Part shown: positions 18,891-31,500 of the stretch, piece after piece
Layout of the letters: every line of letters begins with the position of its first letter
Position numbering within the stretch: position 1 is the stretch's first letter
NCBI RefSeq assembly: GCF_910592395.1
Contig: NC_088310.1
Location: 17,863,501-17,927,500 of the forward strand
From: Lineus longissimus
Taxonomy: Eukaryota > Nemertea > Pilidiophora > Heteronemertea > Lineidae
DNA length: 64,000 bases
Reading direction: 5' to 3'
Position numbers and translations under genes: made by a program
The notes under the pieces: generated by a model
What the model saw: the letters and a program-made list of their open reading frames with translations, nothing else
What the model was told of the DNA's origin: nothing
Database searches by the model: none

Positions 18891-21800
18891 TCATATATCA
18901 TCCAACTCCATCATAGGGTCCATACCGCTCTTGCATGGTCTTTCTGAAATACCGCTATCGCCGATGATGGAACCACCACTGATGGGATCTGCCATCACTT
19001 CGTGCCCAAGACCAGTCTCCAGCAAGTCAGTGTCGTACACAATCTCCTCCTGGTGGCCGACTTGGCTCGGGAAACCTGATATGGAACACATGATATCTTG
19101 CGGCTGAGACAGTACGACCACATTCGTGCCCGATGATGTGACAAGACCAGAATCTGTTTGGATGCAGTGATCATGAAGGATTTCTGGAAGGAATAAAAGA
19201 ATACTGTAAATTTAGCAATATTCATCGCTATCATAGTTCACAATTTTCCCCAGCTCAGAATATACATTAGTGTTCTTGTTTTACCAAATATTTTGGTCAT
19301 TGATTTCATAATTCTGATTTATATTGCCTACCTTCTGTTCCCAGAATCGTCCCAGGTAAATCAATGTGTTCATCAGATGACTGAGTTGAGACAGTCACAA
19401 CATGATCGGTCAGGGCCAGCACATGGTCTCCAGTAACCTCGGAAAGCACAACAGGCTCCGCACCCTGAAAGTCTAATGAAGAGAAAGCACATTGACAATA
19501 TCAACTTGCAACAGCAACAACTCAAACCTAGGGTATACACGCTTCTGAATTACTTTTTGATGAGTGAGAGGCATTTCGACAACAGGGGCAGTCAGAGTCG
19601 CCCAGTGGAAACATCAGGGCCTGTCACCTCTGAAGTCAAGGGTTCAATTCCCTGTTGGTCCCAGTACACTCATGTGACATCTAGAGAGAGTGACTCTCTT
19701 CGACAGTTTAGGGTTCCTCAGGGGTCTCCACTTTCCCCCTACTTACATTACAATTACCTGATTTTGTTTATAGAGCAAATAATTTCGTTGTTTTGAGACT
19801 TAATTGTTTCTACACTACAGACACACTTTCCAAGTCAATAAAATCTCTTTACCTTGATAGCGCGTGTCTTCATCATTCTGTCTGAGCACCAACACATCCT
19901 GATCAGCTAGTTCCACATAGACATTACTCGGCTGTGTCTGGGCGCCGTCTTGCTCCGGCGTCTTGTTCAAATGGTTGCGTTTCATGTGAACATTCCTACT
20001 GCCACTCTGGGTGAACGTTTTACCACATATATCACAAGAAAATGGCTTTTCACCTGTGAAAGAGAGGATGAATAATGAAGTTCAATTCCACGGGAAATCA
20101 TGCCGACTTATCGACGGTGAATATCTATCCCAAAGTCTCCTCCTTTGAGGATGGATATACGGACAACGACGGTGGATCGGCATGCGTGATACTGATATAG
20201 AGTATGACCCAAAATAAATGAGGTCTCAAAAATTACTCAAAATCGATTGCTAATCATTTCTGCAGAAATAATCTTACCTGAATGGACAAGTTTGTGCTTC
20301 CTAAGACTGGAGTGTTCGGCAAAGCACTTCCAACAGCCTTCAACAGTGCACACATATGGTCGCTCTCCTAGGTGAGGAAACAGAAATAGGGCAATTGAGA
20401 CAGTAACTATTCAACAATATGAGATGAAGTAAATCAGTGCATGACAACACAGATTTCTTCAAGAAATCTGGGGGGCAGGGAAGATGAAAAATTACCAAAG
20501 AAATGGGCTAGGTTAGTAAGAAAAAGGGCAGGGTTAGCGCCCTTCTGTGATAGAAAATGTATTAGCTCTTCTGAAAAAGGCTGGGGCACTTTTAGCGGGC
20601 CAGGGGGCTGCACCCTTCTATTCCAATCTAGAAGAACTACTACTGACAGTACAATGGAGGGATTATCACGGCACCGTTATCTTTTGCCTACATATATGTT
20701 AATAAAAATAAGTCACATTTCAGTAGACCATTACCAAATAAAAAACTTGTTATCCATGTTCTCCATTGTGTAACAATAGCAATACAGCAAACAACTTACA
20801 AAATATACCCTTTTCACTTGTAGCAAATTAGCCATTGTCAAGAAAGACACCTTGTTTGAAAAACAACTTTACCTGTGTGAACTCTGCTGTGATTTTTCAA
20901 ATTTCCTGCTGTTGAAAATGAGCGTCGGCATCCTTTCTCAGGACATATGAATGGCCTTTCACCGCTATGCGTCCGGTAGTGGACCTGCAACCGCTGAGCC
21001 GTGTAGAATCGTTGTCCACACCCTTCAAAACCACACTGGTACAAACGCTCTCCTCTGGAAAATAAATTGATCATTTCAAACAAAATATGATGCAATAAAA
21101 CAAATTAGTGCAAATCGCAAAGCCAGCATTTCCAAGAATGTCTGCCATCTTTTCTCAAACATTAGCCACTCTGATATGGTCCCTCACTTTGGCCTCATCC
21201 GAGATGTGGTACCAGTCCAAAAAGAATGTACAGAATGTAGAACCTCTCTATTAAGGACACCCAAGGGATAGACAAGTGCTGTCCTTGATCGAGGTCAAAT
21301 TGAATGGAAACAACCAATTTAAGACCAAAACTAGGGCGGTTGAGACAGTAACTACACAACAATATGAGATGAAGTTACTACACAACAATATGAGATGAAG
21401 TTCTGCACAACAATATGAGATGAAGTTACTACACAACAATATGAGATGAAGTAATAGAAAGGTCAAATTGAATGGAAACAACCAATTTAAGACCAGAACT
21501 AGTGTCCTTAATTGAGAGGATGTCCTTAATAGAAAGGTGTCCGCTTAGGGAGGTTCCACTGTAGTTGCACTAACACGCACAGGCGCCGTGCTAGTAATCG
21601 ACAACACTGATAATAAAAACGTACGTATGAGTGAGCTGGTGGTACTTGAGGTGCGCTGGCCAGGAAAACGTCTTGTTACATCCATGGACGTTGCACTTCA
21701 ATGTCTTCTCAGCATTGCCATTGTGAACAGCCTGATGACACTTCATGTAACCCATCGTAGAAAAGCCTCGCCCACACCCATCAACATCACACACAAATTC

Positions 21801-22713
21801 TGAAACAAAAAAGAAGAGGTTGTTTACCCTAACAGACATAAATATGTTTCACCAAGAATGCATATTTATATTATCAAATCACAAATGAGGGGATTGGCGG
21901 GAGTTTGAACACAGATTTCCCGCCTACACCATCGACAGACGACATCAACAACCACAACAAGACCACGGGCCTGAGAATTCAACAGAACCTAAAACTTGTG
22001 AGCGTATTTAAATTGTTTCAAATGTCAAAGAGTTATCAACCGTCGAAAGTATCATTCACCTGGACAGATGAATCTTCAAGGACATACATCTGGGCTAGTT
22101 TGTTAAATAACGACATAGACAAATTGAATTATTACAGTAACATACCTTGCTTTCGCTGCTCAGAATCTGGTAAATCCACACCCAGATCTTTGGCGATTTT
22201 TTCTTGAGTCTGTTGCAGAAGGTTGGCATGGGCTAGCGCCTGTAAACTTTGAAAAGATGTCTGGCTTTGCACACCAGGTTGAACACGGCACTGATCGAAC
22301 ACAACGTTTGCTTCAAACACTCCCCTGCCAGTATTGTTAAGAACTAATACTGGGTTGGCTTGATCGACAATAGTTGATGTTGTGCCTACTTTAGGTAAAG
22401 AGTCTGTGTCCTGCACAAAAATATATGCTTTGTCAGAGATGCTATTAACTGGGGTACACTGGGGAGCAACAATTTGATTGGCTGCATCAATTCGGATGAA
22501 CTGGCTACCATTTGCTGTGGTATAAGCGTACATTAACGGCAATGTTGGAAGTTTTTGTAATTCTATCGATGCTTCATTTTTTGCTTCCTCCTCTACGGCT
22601 GCAAAGTTTGTTATATCTGCCACAACTGTTTCCATGGTAGCAATGATGTTTGTTTCATCCATTTCATTTTCCTCTTCCGGACTTTCAGGCAGATCGATGG
22701 TTCCAGTTGCCAT
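18891..22713 (-). CDS. ZNF410: ZNF410-like C2H2 zinc-finger transcription factor
   Basis: Seven coding exons on the minus strand: 22757-22146, 21799-21625, 21054-20873, 20367-20278, 20053-19853, 19472-19332, 19183-18891. From the first in-exon ATG (22713) the product is 549 residues (human ZNF410 about 478). The first exon opens with two bases of a split codon, so a further upstream exon and start may exist. Six C2H2 fingers at about residues 192-215, 222-246, 252-276, 282-306, 312-336 and 342-364. Fingers 2-6 match ZNF410 closely: [60 protein letters not shown] and [15 protein letters not shown]. Linkers are mostly TGERP/SGEKP type. The N-terminal half is acidic with [12 protein letters not shown] resembling FVQDEAEDSG in the vertebrate protein; the C-terminus is acidic and hydrophobic, possibly for activation. 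Vertebrate ZNF410 is a sequence-specific activator of CHD4; that role here is inference. Finger 1 has no counterpart in the five-finger vertebrate protein as I remember it. Confidence 0.9.
19583..19662 (+). repeat. Degenerate tRNA-derived SINE-like element
   Basis: Within a ZNF410 intron, GGGGCAGTCAGAGTCGCCCA starts a tRNA-like segment ending in AAGGGTTCAATTCCCTGTTG. GGTTCAATTCC (19641-19651) is a good RNA polymerase III B box. The 5' part is too diverged for a functional tRNA cloverleaf, so a SINE or decayed tRNA pseudogene is more likely. Confidence 0.5.
21237..21563 (+). repeat. MITE-like repeat family 1, copy C, with internal minisatellite
   Basis: Ends GTAGAACCTCTCTATTAAGG and GGAGGTTCCACTGTA match the family. 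The copy is ~140 bases longer than the others because about four tandem ~26-30-bp units (CACAACAATATGAGATGAAG) at 21335-21455 are inserted and part of the core (GAATGGAAACAACCAATTTA) is duplicated around them. Confidence 0.8.
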
Positions 22714-23373
22714 GCTGAAGGGTCGGTCGACAAACACACTTAGTCCAGTGATTTTCCCTGAAAAAGAAATCAATGAGAACTGAAATGCTGACCAGTCATC
22801 CCATGGCCATGCGTTTCACCTGGATCCCTGACCCTAAATCACTGCACGTTGACAGTGACACACATACACTGACACAGAGTGGAATGCACACACATACACT
22901 GCAGTCGACAACATCGTACAGTATGTCAGATGTCAGTTACACTGACTTGCACTAGTTGCAGTTGCACTCTGAACAATTTTCTTATTCGCTTTCTTTCAGG
23001 ATATTCACACCTCTTTTCTTCAGCAAAATCATCAAAATGACGTTGGTTTCTATACGTTGAATATTGCTATGTTAGTTCTGCAAAAGTTTTGCCTTGTTTA
23101 CTGGCTTCAGCTACTGAAATACACACTTTATTGGATATTCCAAAACCCTGGACACAGACAGGGCTTCCCACCATTTTGTACACGCAAATGAAAGTCACGT
23201 GATGGCGTACAAATTAAACTAGGCCAGATGTATTTTAGAAGTGACAAACTGTTCAGAAATGTATAGGTTTGTGAGAGTAAAGTACCGCCAAATCTACAGC
23301 CGCTGGAACTGGGGTATGCGTCATTTTTGGAAGGAGGTAGGCCTGGCCTCCGCACTGGCTAGTGAGACCTTTG

Positions 23374-23441
23374 ATTCCCGCCAGCGAAATTTTTTTCTGC
23401 AGGATACTTCTGCCACAGTGTACATCTGACAGCCAATCACA
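23374..23441 (+). repeat. CCAAT-containing inverted repeat, left arm
   Basis: About 68 bases, from TTCCCGCC(A)GCGAAAT through CTGCAGGATACTTCTGCCA to CAGCCAATCACAA, reappear inverted at 24261-24328 with only a few mismatches. The arm ends in a CCAAT box (23433-23437) and is followed by GGCGCG and TGACGTCA. Confidence 0.8.
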
Positions 23442-23455
23442 ATTGGCGCGATCTT

Positions 23456-23463
23456 TGACGTCA
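23456..23463. promoter_or_regulatory. CRE-like palindrome TGACGTCA
   Basis: A perfect 8-base CREB/ATF site lies ~20 bases from a CCAAT box, both in the divergent promoter region. CCAAT plus CRE is a common core-promoter arrangement; function here is inferred. Confidence 0.45.
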
Positions 23464-23702
23464 CACTGTTTATTTATGCATGATAATGCAAATACAATGG
23501 ACGATACCGAGTCGCATGCCGAGTGCCACTTCAACTGTGAATGTGACAATAGTTCATTGTCTGACCCCAATTATGCTCAACTCAAGGTTTGTGTCGTAGT
23601 GTTTAGGAATGAATTGCACAGATTCATTGTAAAATTGATGATATTATGCGTACAAAAGAGGCATCAGCTGATCTGATCGCTACATTGCAGTGCATGCATT
23701 GA

Positions 23703-23875
23703 TTTGTGAAATTTTAAGGGGCAGTGACACTGACAGTGTTGCCAATGTTGATAATTATTAAAGGGACAGTGTATCCGATGTCTCGCGATTTGTGAAATTT
23801 TAAGGGGCAGTGACACTGACAGTGTTGCCAATGTTGATAATTATTAAAGAGACGGTGTATCCGATGTCTGCTGTT
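23703..23875 (+). repeat. 86-bp tandem duplication
   Basis: Two nearly identical copies running from GATTTGTGAAATTTTAAGGG to GTATCCGATGTCT lie head-to-tail. Non-coding, between ZNF410 and XPO1. Confidence 0.85.
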
Positions 23876-24260
23876 GAAGGTATCAGGCCTATTTTGGTAG
23901 TTTGAACATTGTTGAAGGGCCATTGTATAAAACACATTTTGACAAGCAAACAAAATAAATTGAATGGTGGCGCCACCTATGCATATACAGCAGAACTAGT
24001 TACACGGTTGACAGATAAACATTCAACCTCGGCTATTTTGCCGAGCACAGTGCGCCTTTAACAGACAAGTCCAATAAATACAGTCCACTCGACAATGAAA
24101 ATACATGTTAAGATACTGCAAATAAATATATTTTAGCTAATATACTCCTCTAACCATTTGCTAACTTGTTCTTTCCAAGATTATCAGAACACGTGGCATT
24201 GTTGACATTATTGCGCCATGCGGAAAGATGATGTCAACAAAGACACGTGCTTGCCTTGAA

Positions 24261-24328
24261 TTCTGATTGGCTGTCAGATGTACACTATGGCAGAAGTATC
24301 CTGCAGAAAAAAATTTCGCTTCCCGCCA
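24261..24328 (-). repeat. CCAAT-containing inverted repeat, right arm
   Basis: Reverse-complement partner of 23374-23441: TTCTGATTGGCTGTCAGATG, GGCAGAAGTATCCTGCAG and AAATTTCGCTTCCCGCC are all shared. It places a second CCAAT box (ATTGG at 24266-24270) facing the opposite way, towards XPO1. Confidence 0.8.
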
Positions 24329-24895
24329 AACACGTATTCATTGTAATATTTTAATATTCATGAGATGGTCAGGGGTCACTCGGGTCATGGGTTTTCCCCT
24401 GAACTAAATTATGCACCAAAATATGAAAAATTTCCACACATTTAAAACCATGAATGGTGAAACATTTGTCATGGATCCGACCAATTGTGTAACACACATC
24501 ATTATTTGCTAGAGCAGGATTCTTGATTTTCCCCATATCAGCCAGGATTGTGCATTTTTTGAGAATTCCGAAAATTTCCGAACGCTTCCGAACACCAGCG
24601 ATGTTCCGACTGTGTACCAGTTCTAACCGGTCCCACACTTCGCAATTTTAGAGAAACTGAAAAGCATTCAGTCGTTGGAAGGAAGTTGCAGAGAATAAAT
24701 AGTAAGGTGTGGATATCCTTCGATTTTTAGTCGATTTCAAGCCATAGAAGTCAATGATGTGCATGATATCTTGATTTTGACACTTTCTACTTGATTCATG
24801 GGCGCCGCCATATCTGAAAATTGGTAAACAATCCAACATGCTTGGCCAATGCACACACAGCCACTGCGTACTGTGCATGTGTGCAACTGCACATA

Positions 24896-25041
24896 GCATG
24901 ATACTGCATTTTGGAAGATCCAGTGTCGATGTCATTACGACATTACTGGATCCTTGTACTATGGCGTACTGTGTATGACGTGTGCAATGCATAGGCCTAG
25001 CGCATTTTGGAAGATCCAGTGTCGATATCATTACTGGATCC
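24896..25041 (+). repeat. Imperfect duplication upstream of XPO1
   Basis: GCATTTTGGAAGATCCAGTG followed by TCGATRTCATTAC and ACTGGATCC occurs twice, at about 24908 and 25000, separated by unrelated bases. Note the inverted ATCCAGT/ACTGGAT within each copy. Confidence 0.65.
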
Positions 25042-25512
25042 CTGAGGCTGCGCCATCCGGATGTCGGTCCGAGCGATTTGACCACTCGTCTCACTGCAGC
25101 AACTCAACTGCCATTTCCAAGAAAAAAGCCCAGTGAATTTAGCTGGCATCATGATTGACTCTTTGAAATGCAGGGATCGAATTTATCGGAGGCATCGAAG
25201 GCAGAACTACCAAAAAAGTGCATAGGGGGCCTATTTGGAAACAAATTCAATTTCAATAGATAGATGAATTCGAAGAAGTTTGTTTTGGCACCCACTGATC
25301 AGTCATGCGTTTCACCTTCAACAAAGGATCACCATGTCTCTAGGCATTTTCCGAAGTCGGTTTAGGCCTTCTGAGGTGTTCTGAGTGTGCGCATTTGATT
25401 TGTTTTGGCACTGATTCGTCTTCTTCGAACTCGTCGATTTATTAGACTGTCACGTTTGTTTACTTTACTTATTGCACTTGCAGGGTGCTCAATTGACCTT
25501 ACCACTGCCCTG

Positions 25513-28500
25513 ATGACCATCCCAGGAATCCAAACCCCACTTGGTACAGGTGAGCTAATTCAAAATTTGTAAATTCAATGCTGTTTTGTTCATGTGGTCA
25601 CAGGTGTTTAAAAAGCTGAATGGTCTAGAAGTGTCGGCTTTATCTTTTTTTAACCAATTTTTTAAAATCCAGAATATCATTTATTTAGAGGTTAATACTA
25701 CACGTGAAACAAACAGTTTAGGAAGCATTCACTGTCACCCTTCTTAGGTTTTATGTATCCCACTTGCTTCTGATTTTAAAATGTTCTTGAATCTGTCTCA
25801 GGTACTACTAATGGAGGCATTAGTATGGCAACTGCTACTGAACAAGCTGGGAAACTGCTTGATTTTGCCCAGAAGTTAGACATCACACTGCTTGATAATG
25901 TTGTTGGAGTCATGTATGCGGGCGAAGGGGCCCAGGTAGGTACTTCTTTCAACCTCATACTACTGACATCCATAATTGACAGGAATTGAAAATGCCTTTT
26001 GTTTGATAGGGAAATTGAAAATGCAAGGCGTCACAAGGCAATCAAAATGATCTATACTACATTGAGCATTTATTGTCTAAAAATATTTAATGTGAAGGCA
26101 CAACATGTTTAGTTATATGCGGAAAATAGAATGATATAAACTTAAGGGTTGAACAAATTTGCTGTAAGAACTTTGCAAACATCAGTTTTCTTTCTTGTTT
26201 TGCAGCAACGTATGGCACAAGAGGTGCTCACAACTCTAAAGGAACATCCAGATGCATGGACCAGGGTTGATACCATTCTTGAGTTCTCGACTGATCCACA
26301 GACCAAATATTATGCCTTACAAATCCTCGAAAATGTCATCAAGACCAGGTGGAAAATTCTACCAAAAGAGCAAAGAGAAGGTAATGAATTTCTGCTAAGA
26401 GTCTATTTGAAGCCAATATTTCGCATTGATCTCAGTAATGTCAATGAGTATTGAGGTGAAACTGAAAAAGGTCTCTCATTCTAAGGAGCTATCCTAGTGG
26501 GGGATCAGTTATTAACATTTGATGAGGGATTTGGATAAAATAGAACTGATGTGGGCTGAATTTCAATGGTAGATTCTGATGCTTTTATTCTTATACTTCA
26601 GGCATCAAGAAATACATTGTTGGTCTGATCATCAAGACCTCATCAGATGCCGAAACTGTTGAAAAACAGAAAGTTTACTTGGGGAAGCTGAATGTGACGC
26701 TTGTGCAGGTAGGACACTGGTCATTTTATTCTTGTTCTTTACTACCTACACAATCCTCAAAATGAAAGTACTTGTGCAAAATGAATCAAGCGATCTTATC
26801 CGCAATCTTGAAGACTGAGGTTGTGACTTGTAATCATTTGACCACAATATGAGATGAACGAAATGATAACCGAACCCCATAGACTCTATGCTCAAGTACA
26901 TTGTAAGTAAATAAGGATGATGTGTTCAGTGTTGTCAGCAAAGAAAAGGCCAAGTTGGGCAAAGCCATTGGTAAAGTTGAACAAGAAAAATGGTGGGATT
27001 TATCACAGCCCCCCAAAAAATGCTTGTGAGTAGTGGGAAGATACTTCCCTAAAATATTACTGCAATGCAACAGTTTGGAAAGGACATTTTTTAAAGGTTT
27101 TTTCTCATCCTTTCAGATCTTGAAGAAAGAATGGCCCAAGGATTGGCCAACATTCATCAGCGACATTGTTGGGGCGAGCAAGACAAATGAATCCCTGTGC
27201 CAGAACAATATGGTGATTTTGAAGCTGCTCAGGTGAGTTTATTTTTTGGAAATAAGTCAGATGATTTCTGTCAAAGAAACCTGTTCTGTTTTAAACTCAA
27301 CATAAAGCCATTTCCATCTGTTAAATTCCCTCATGCTTCCTGAATAAGGGCTATGTGTAGCTGTGATTTGAGACGGAAGATCTTGTCCTTATTCCTGATG
27401 TATTTTGCCTTTGAAATTCACATGTCAGATAATTCAGTTGTCATTCTACTTGAATATGACTGATAACCTGTTTGTTCACACTTGATTATTTAATTTTAGT
27501 GAAGAAGTGTTTGATTTCTCAAGTGGCCAGATGACACAAGTCAAGGCAAAATACCTGAAGGACAGCATGTGTGGAGAGTTCTCACAGATATTTCATCTAA
27601 GTCAGTTCGTTCTGGTAAGTTGATAGAGCTTTACTGTCAAGGACAAGGAGCTTTAGTTTAGGAATAGTGTTATCATGACCATTCGGTTTCGAAATTGGGT
27701 TTTGAATCAAAAAAGGAGATTTTAGCTCGGTATTGAAACGTAGAGAGGTCATGAAAACATGACCAATGTTCTTAATAGTTGACAGGTGTTTTGCACTATC
27801 GACACATGAAGCTCATAGGATGCATAGATAGTGTGCTTTTAATGTCTGTCTGTTCGTGATTACGATGCGCTCATTGGTTTATTTTCTCTTGTAGGATAAT
27901 TCACAGAATGCCCCACTTGTTGGAGCGACCCTTGAGACACTCCTTCGCTTCCTCAACTGGATCCCACTAGGTTACATATTTGAGACGAAACTGATCTCAA
28001 CTATGATTTATAAGGTATGTAATAAGTAGGGTCATTATGATTTTTTTGTTTGTGCATGTTCTAGGTTAATTATGTCAGAATTGTTAGATTCTTTATCTAA
28101 AGTTCAAGTGGGAGTTGATTGTCACAGCGGCAGATTCGGTCTGCCTTGACTCATCCTGTCATGGGAGGAGGAATATTCCCTGGGGATGAACACCTGCTAG
28201 TGCATAAGAAGTAGAACTGCCCTGGCAGCTTGATAATAGCTTCATCTGTTACTTTGCTTTCATCTCTGCTGGAGTAAAAAAACAACCCCCTGGTCTTGGG
28301 TGGCTATCACATCTCTTTTTGGAAAACAGGTAAACACATGAAGTAATTTAATGGATAATAGTTATAAAAATAATATGTTGTTGCTTATTGAATTTTTCAT
28401 ACTATTTCAGTTCCTCAATGTCCCACTCTTCGGGAATGTCTCTCTGAAGTGCTTGACAGAAATAGGTAAGTTTTTCTTGTTTCTGTGTAGAATTTTCTCT

Positions 28501-31500
28501 TTCAAAAAACAAGATAACTTAACTAGGAAAAAACGTCCTTACTCATGCATGCATACATGAATATTGTGGCCTTGAGCTCATTATTTCAGTAATAATTGTA
28601 TCACTGAGACAACAGATGCCATTCCTGAAACAATATTTGTATGTTATCATCTGAATCCTTCGCAATCTATCATCAAAACTGTCACTTCACAATCCTGTAT
28701 GTGTTGTCGTTTTAGGAGGCATTCAAAGCACTCAGTATGATGAGCAGTTTGTTGACTTATTCACACTAACCATGCAGCAGCTGAAACAGGTATGTAAACA
28801 TTTTGCATGGAATGAAGACGTGTATCGAAGAAGGGCTTTCGATAAATGTAGTTGTAGGAGCTAGCCTGCCACATTTGATGTCCAATTTGGGTCCAATCGA
28901 GGGACCACGTGCAAATATTATCTTGCAAAGAGAATGTGGATGGTTGTTTTGTAAGACGAGACTGGAACACCCCAGACCTGATCTAACTTGCTGAGGGGAA
29001 AAGGAAAACTGAATGGCACATTTTCAATACGTCAGGGTCACCCCAATGCCAGCATGGCTGCGGGACAAGATGATGATGTTCAATTGGTAATGGCTGTTGG
29101 TGTAAAGTGGAATGACATGTACTGATGCAAGAGACACTTCATTCAGCAATTTTCAGAACATTAGTGCCCTCAGATGATTGGGGATCGATTGAATGTCTGA
29201 TTTCATGTTTGTATTCTCAATCTCATGAGCTTTGCCTTTCTTTTCAGATGTTGCCAATTACTACCAATATCAAAGACGCATACCAACACGGGAGCAATGA
29301 CGAGCAGAATTTTGTACAGAACTTGAGTCTTTTCCTTTGCATATTCCTCAAGGAACATGGACAGCTTATCGAAAAGAAACCAGAGTTACATGAACAGCTT
29401 TTGGCAGTGAGTTTGAAATTATCAAAATAGTGGCGCTTGTCTTCTGAATGACTTGTTGAGAGCCAGTTCAAGAAGAGCATCAGAACAGCTTTTAAAATGA
29501 CGTATGAAAGTGGCAATCCAGATGAATTTTATACTGTATTGCCAACCACATGAAGTAAAATAATTTGTACCTCCGTACTGACAGGTTTGTATTTCTTCAC
29601 AAAACTTAGTGATTGTGCTTTAACTGATTTGTGTTTTCTTGCAGGCCTTGCATTATTTGATCATGATCTCCGAAGTTGAAGAAACAGAGATCTTCAAGAT
29701 CTGCCTCGAGTACTGGAACTCACTTGCCTCAGACTTGTACAGGGAAAGTCCATTTAGTGGCACTTGCATACTCTTGGGCAAAACCAACTCAGAGATGCCT
29801 ATTCGCAGGCAGCTGTACAATCCAGTACTTTCTAAGGTAAAGAATGTGTACAAGTTGAGGGAGACAACGTTGAAGAGAGGTGTATCCCATGTAATGGAAT
29901 TCAAGTAAATTAAATTTGAAAGTGATGAATAAATGGCTCCTGAGCATGTGGTTGCTGTGAGTGACGACATCTCGCTGTTCGGGGTAAATACTCACTGCCT
30001 GCTGACCTGTCCATGCTGAGGAGCTGTCATTTGCTTGCCATATGCCCAGGGTCTTCACTGGCAACTTCATTGAAGCTTAGTTTAGTGGTTGAGTTCGTTC
30101 AGCTACCAGGTTTCTTCGATGCCAACTAGTGACTTGTTTCTAATGCTTGTTGGTGAATTTCCAGATTCGTCGGGTGATGATATCGAGGATGGCCAAACCA
30201 GAGGAGGTGTTAGTCGTGGAGAATGAGCAGGGAGAAGTTGTCAGGGAATTCATGAAGGACACAGACTCTATCAACATGTACAAAAACATGAGGGAGACAT
30301 TGGTCTACTTGACCCATTTGGACTACACAGATACTGAAAATATCATGACAGAAAAGCTCCACAACCAAGTCAATGGCACAGAATGGTCTTGGAAAAATCT
30401 GAACACTGTAAGTTTTTAATTCTGTATTCCATCCATGGCCTCAGTGATGTTGCAATAAAAAGTGTCTTGTCTATGTCCTTTATCGTAAGATAAACCACAG
30501 AATATGACCTAATATTGCCTGATACCAATGCAGTTACAAGAAGATGCACAGGCTGTTTGGTGTACATTCTCCAATATCAAATAAGGCCACACTCAAGAAA
30601 TATGGCTCGCTCAGCTATTAGCAGGTAAACCAGTGTATGATGATGTAATAATGCATGTGGCCTGTACCATAGACATGTAGTTGGTCAGTCTTCCATAAGA
30701 TACTGTTATTGCAATTGCATAAGAATGATGGTTAGCTCTTTATTCACAACTCTGTGGCTTCTCTTTTCAGTTATGTTGGGCTATTGGATCGATCAGTGGT
30801 GCGATGCATGAGGAAGATGAGAAACGCTTTCTAGTTACTGTCATCAAAGTAAGTGGATTAGACCAGGTGGCAGAATTTTGAAGTTGATGGCCGGTAGGCA
30901 GAATGACGAATAAGATGATCAGGCATCCGATTGCATGACTGTAATTGTGATGCATTGTTGCCCAAGCACTTTTAAAACATGATTTGTTCCTCATGCTTGC
31001 AAAAAGTTTTATGACACTAAAAAATAGGAGTGATGTGCTGTCCAGCTATCCGTTCCAATCCTTGACAATCCGTTGTCTGTCCGTGGGCTTGCCTGTAATT
31101 GAGTGGTGGGCCCCGAGAGTGGTGATTCAAGCACTGTCGGCAGTGGCCCTAATTGGCCTAAGTCACAGCTTGTATGTTCATATATCTCTTAATCTAACTG
31201 TCATTATCCTTCTTCAGGATCTGTTGGGTTTGTGTGAACAAAAGAGAGGAAAGGACAACAAAGCTATCATTGCCTCAAATATCATGTACGTTGTTGGACA
31301 GTACCCGCGATTCTTACGCGCTCATTGGCGATTCCTGAAGACTGTTGTGAACAAACTATTTGAATTCATGCATGGTAAGTTGAAGTGTTTTGCCACCAGC
31401 AGTAGGATTCATGATTTTGTGAATGGGAGAATCAAGGTAGCTGATTTAAACACACACTGACCATCTTCGTTGAGAGTTACCAATAACACTTGTCGCATAT

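Larger units (their letters stand above)
22758..25512. promoter_or_regulatory. Divergent ZNF410 / XPO1 upstream region
   Basis: The two flanking genes point away from each other, so both promoters should lie here. It holds an inverted repeat pair with CCAAT boxes (23374-23441 and 24261-24328), a CRE-like TGACGTCA (23456-23463), an 86-bp tandem duplication (23703-23875) and a second imperfect duplication (24896-25041). A possible first exon on the plus strand starts at 23476 (ATG ... CTCAAG then GTTTGT), unproven. A 5' UTR exon of XPO1 may end upstream of the acceptor-like TTGCACTTGCAG at 25471-25482. Confidence 0.5.

Noticed and set aside
23253-23570. Minus-strand frame MGSDNELLSHSQ... as ZNF410 exon 1
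   Set aside because: Position would suit, but there is no convincing donor and no similarity to the ZNF410 N-terminus.
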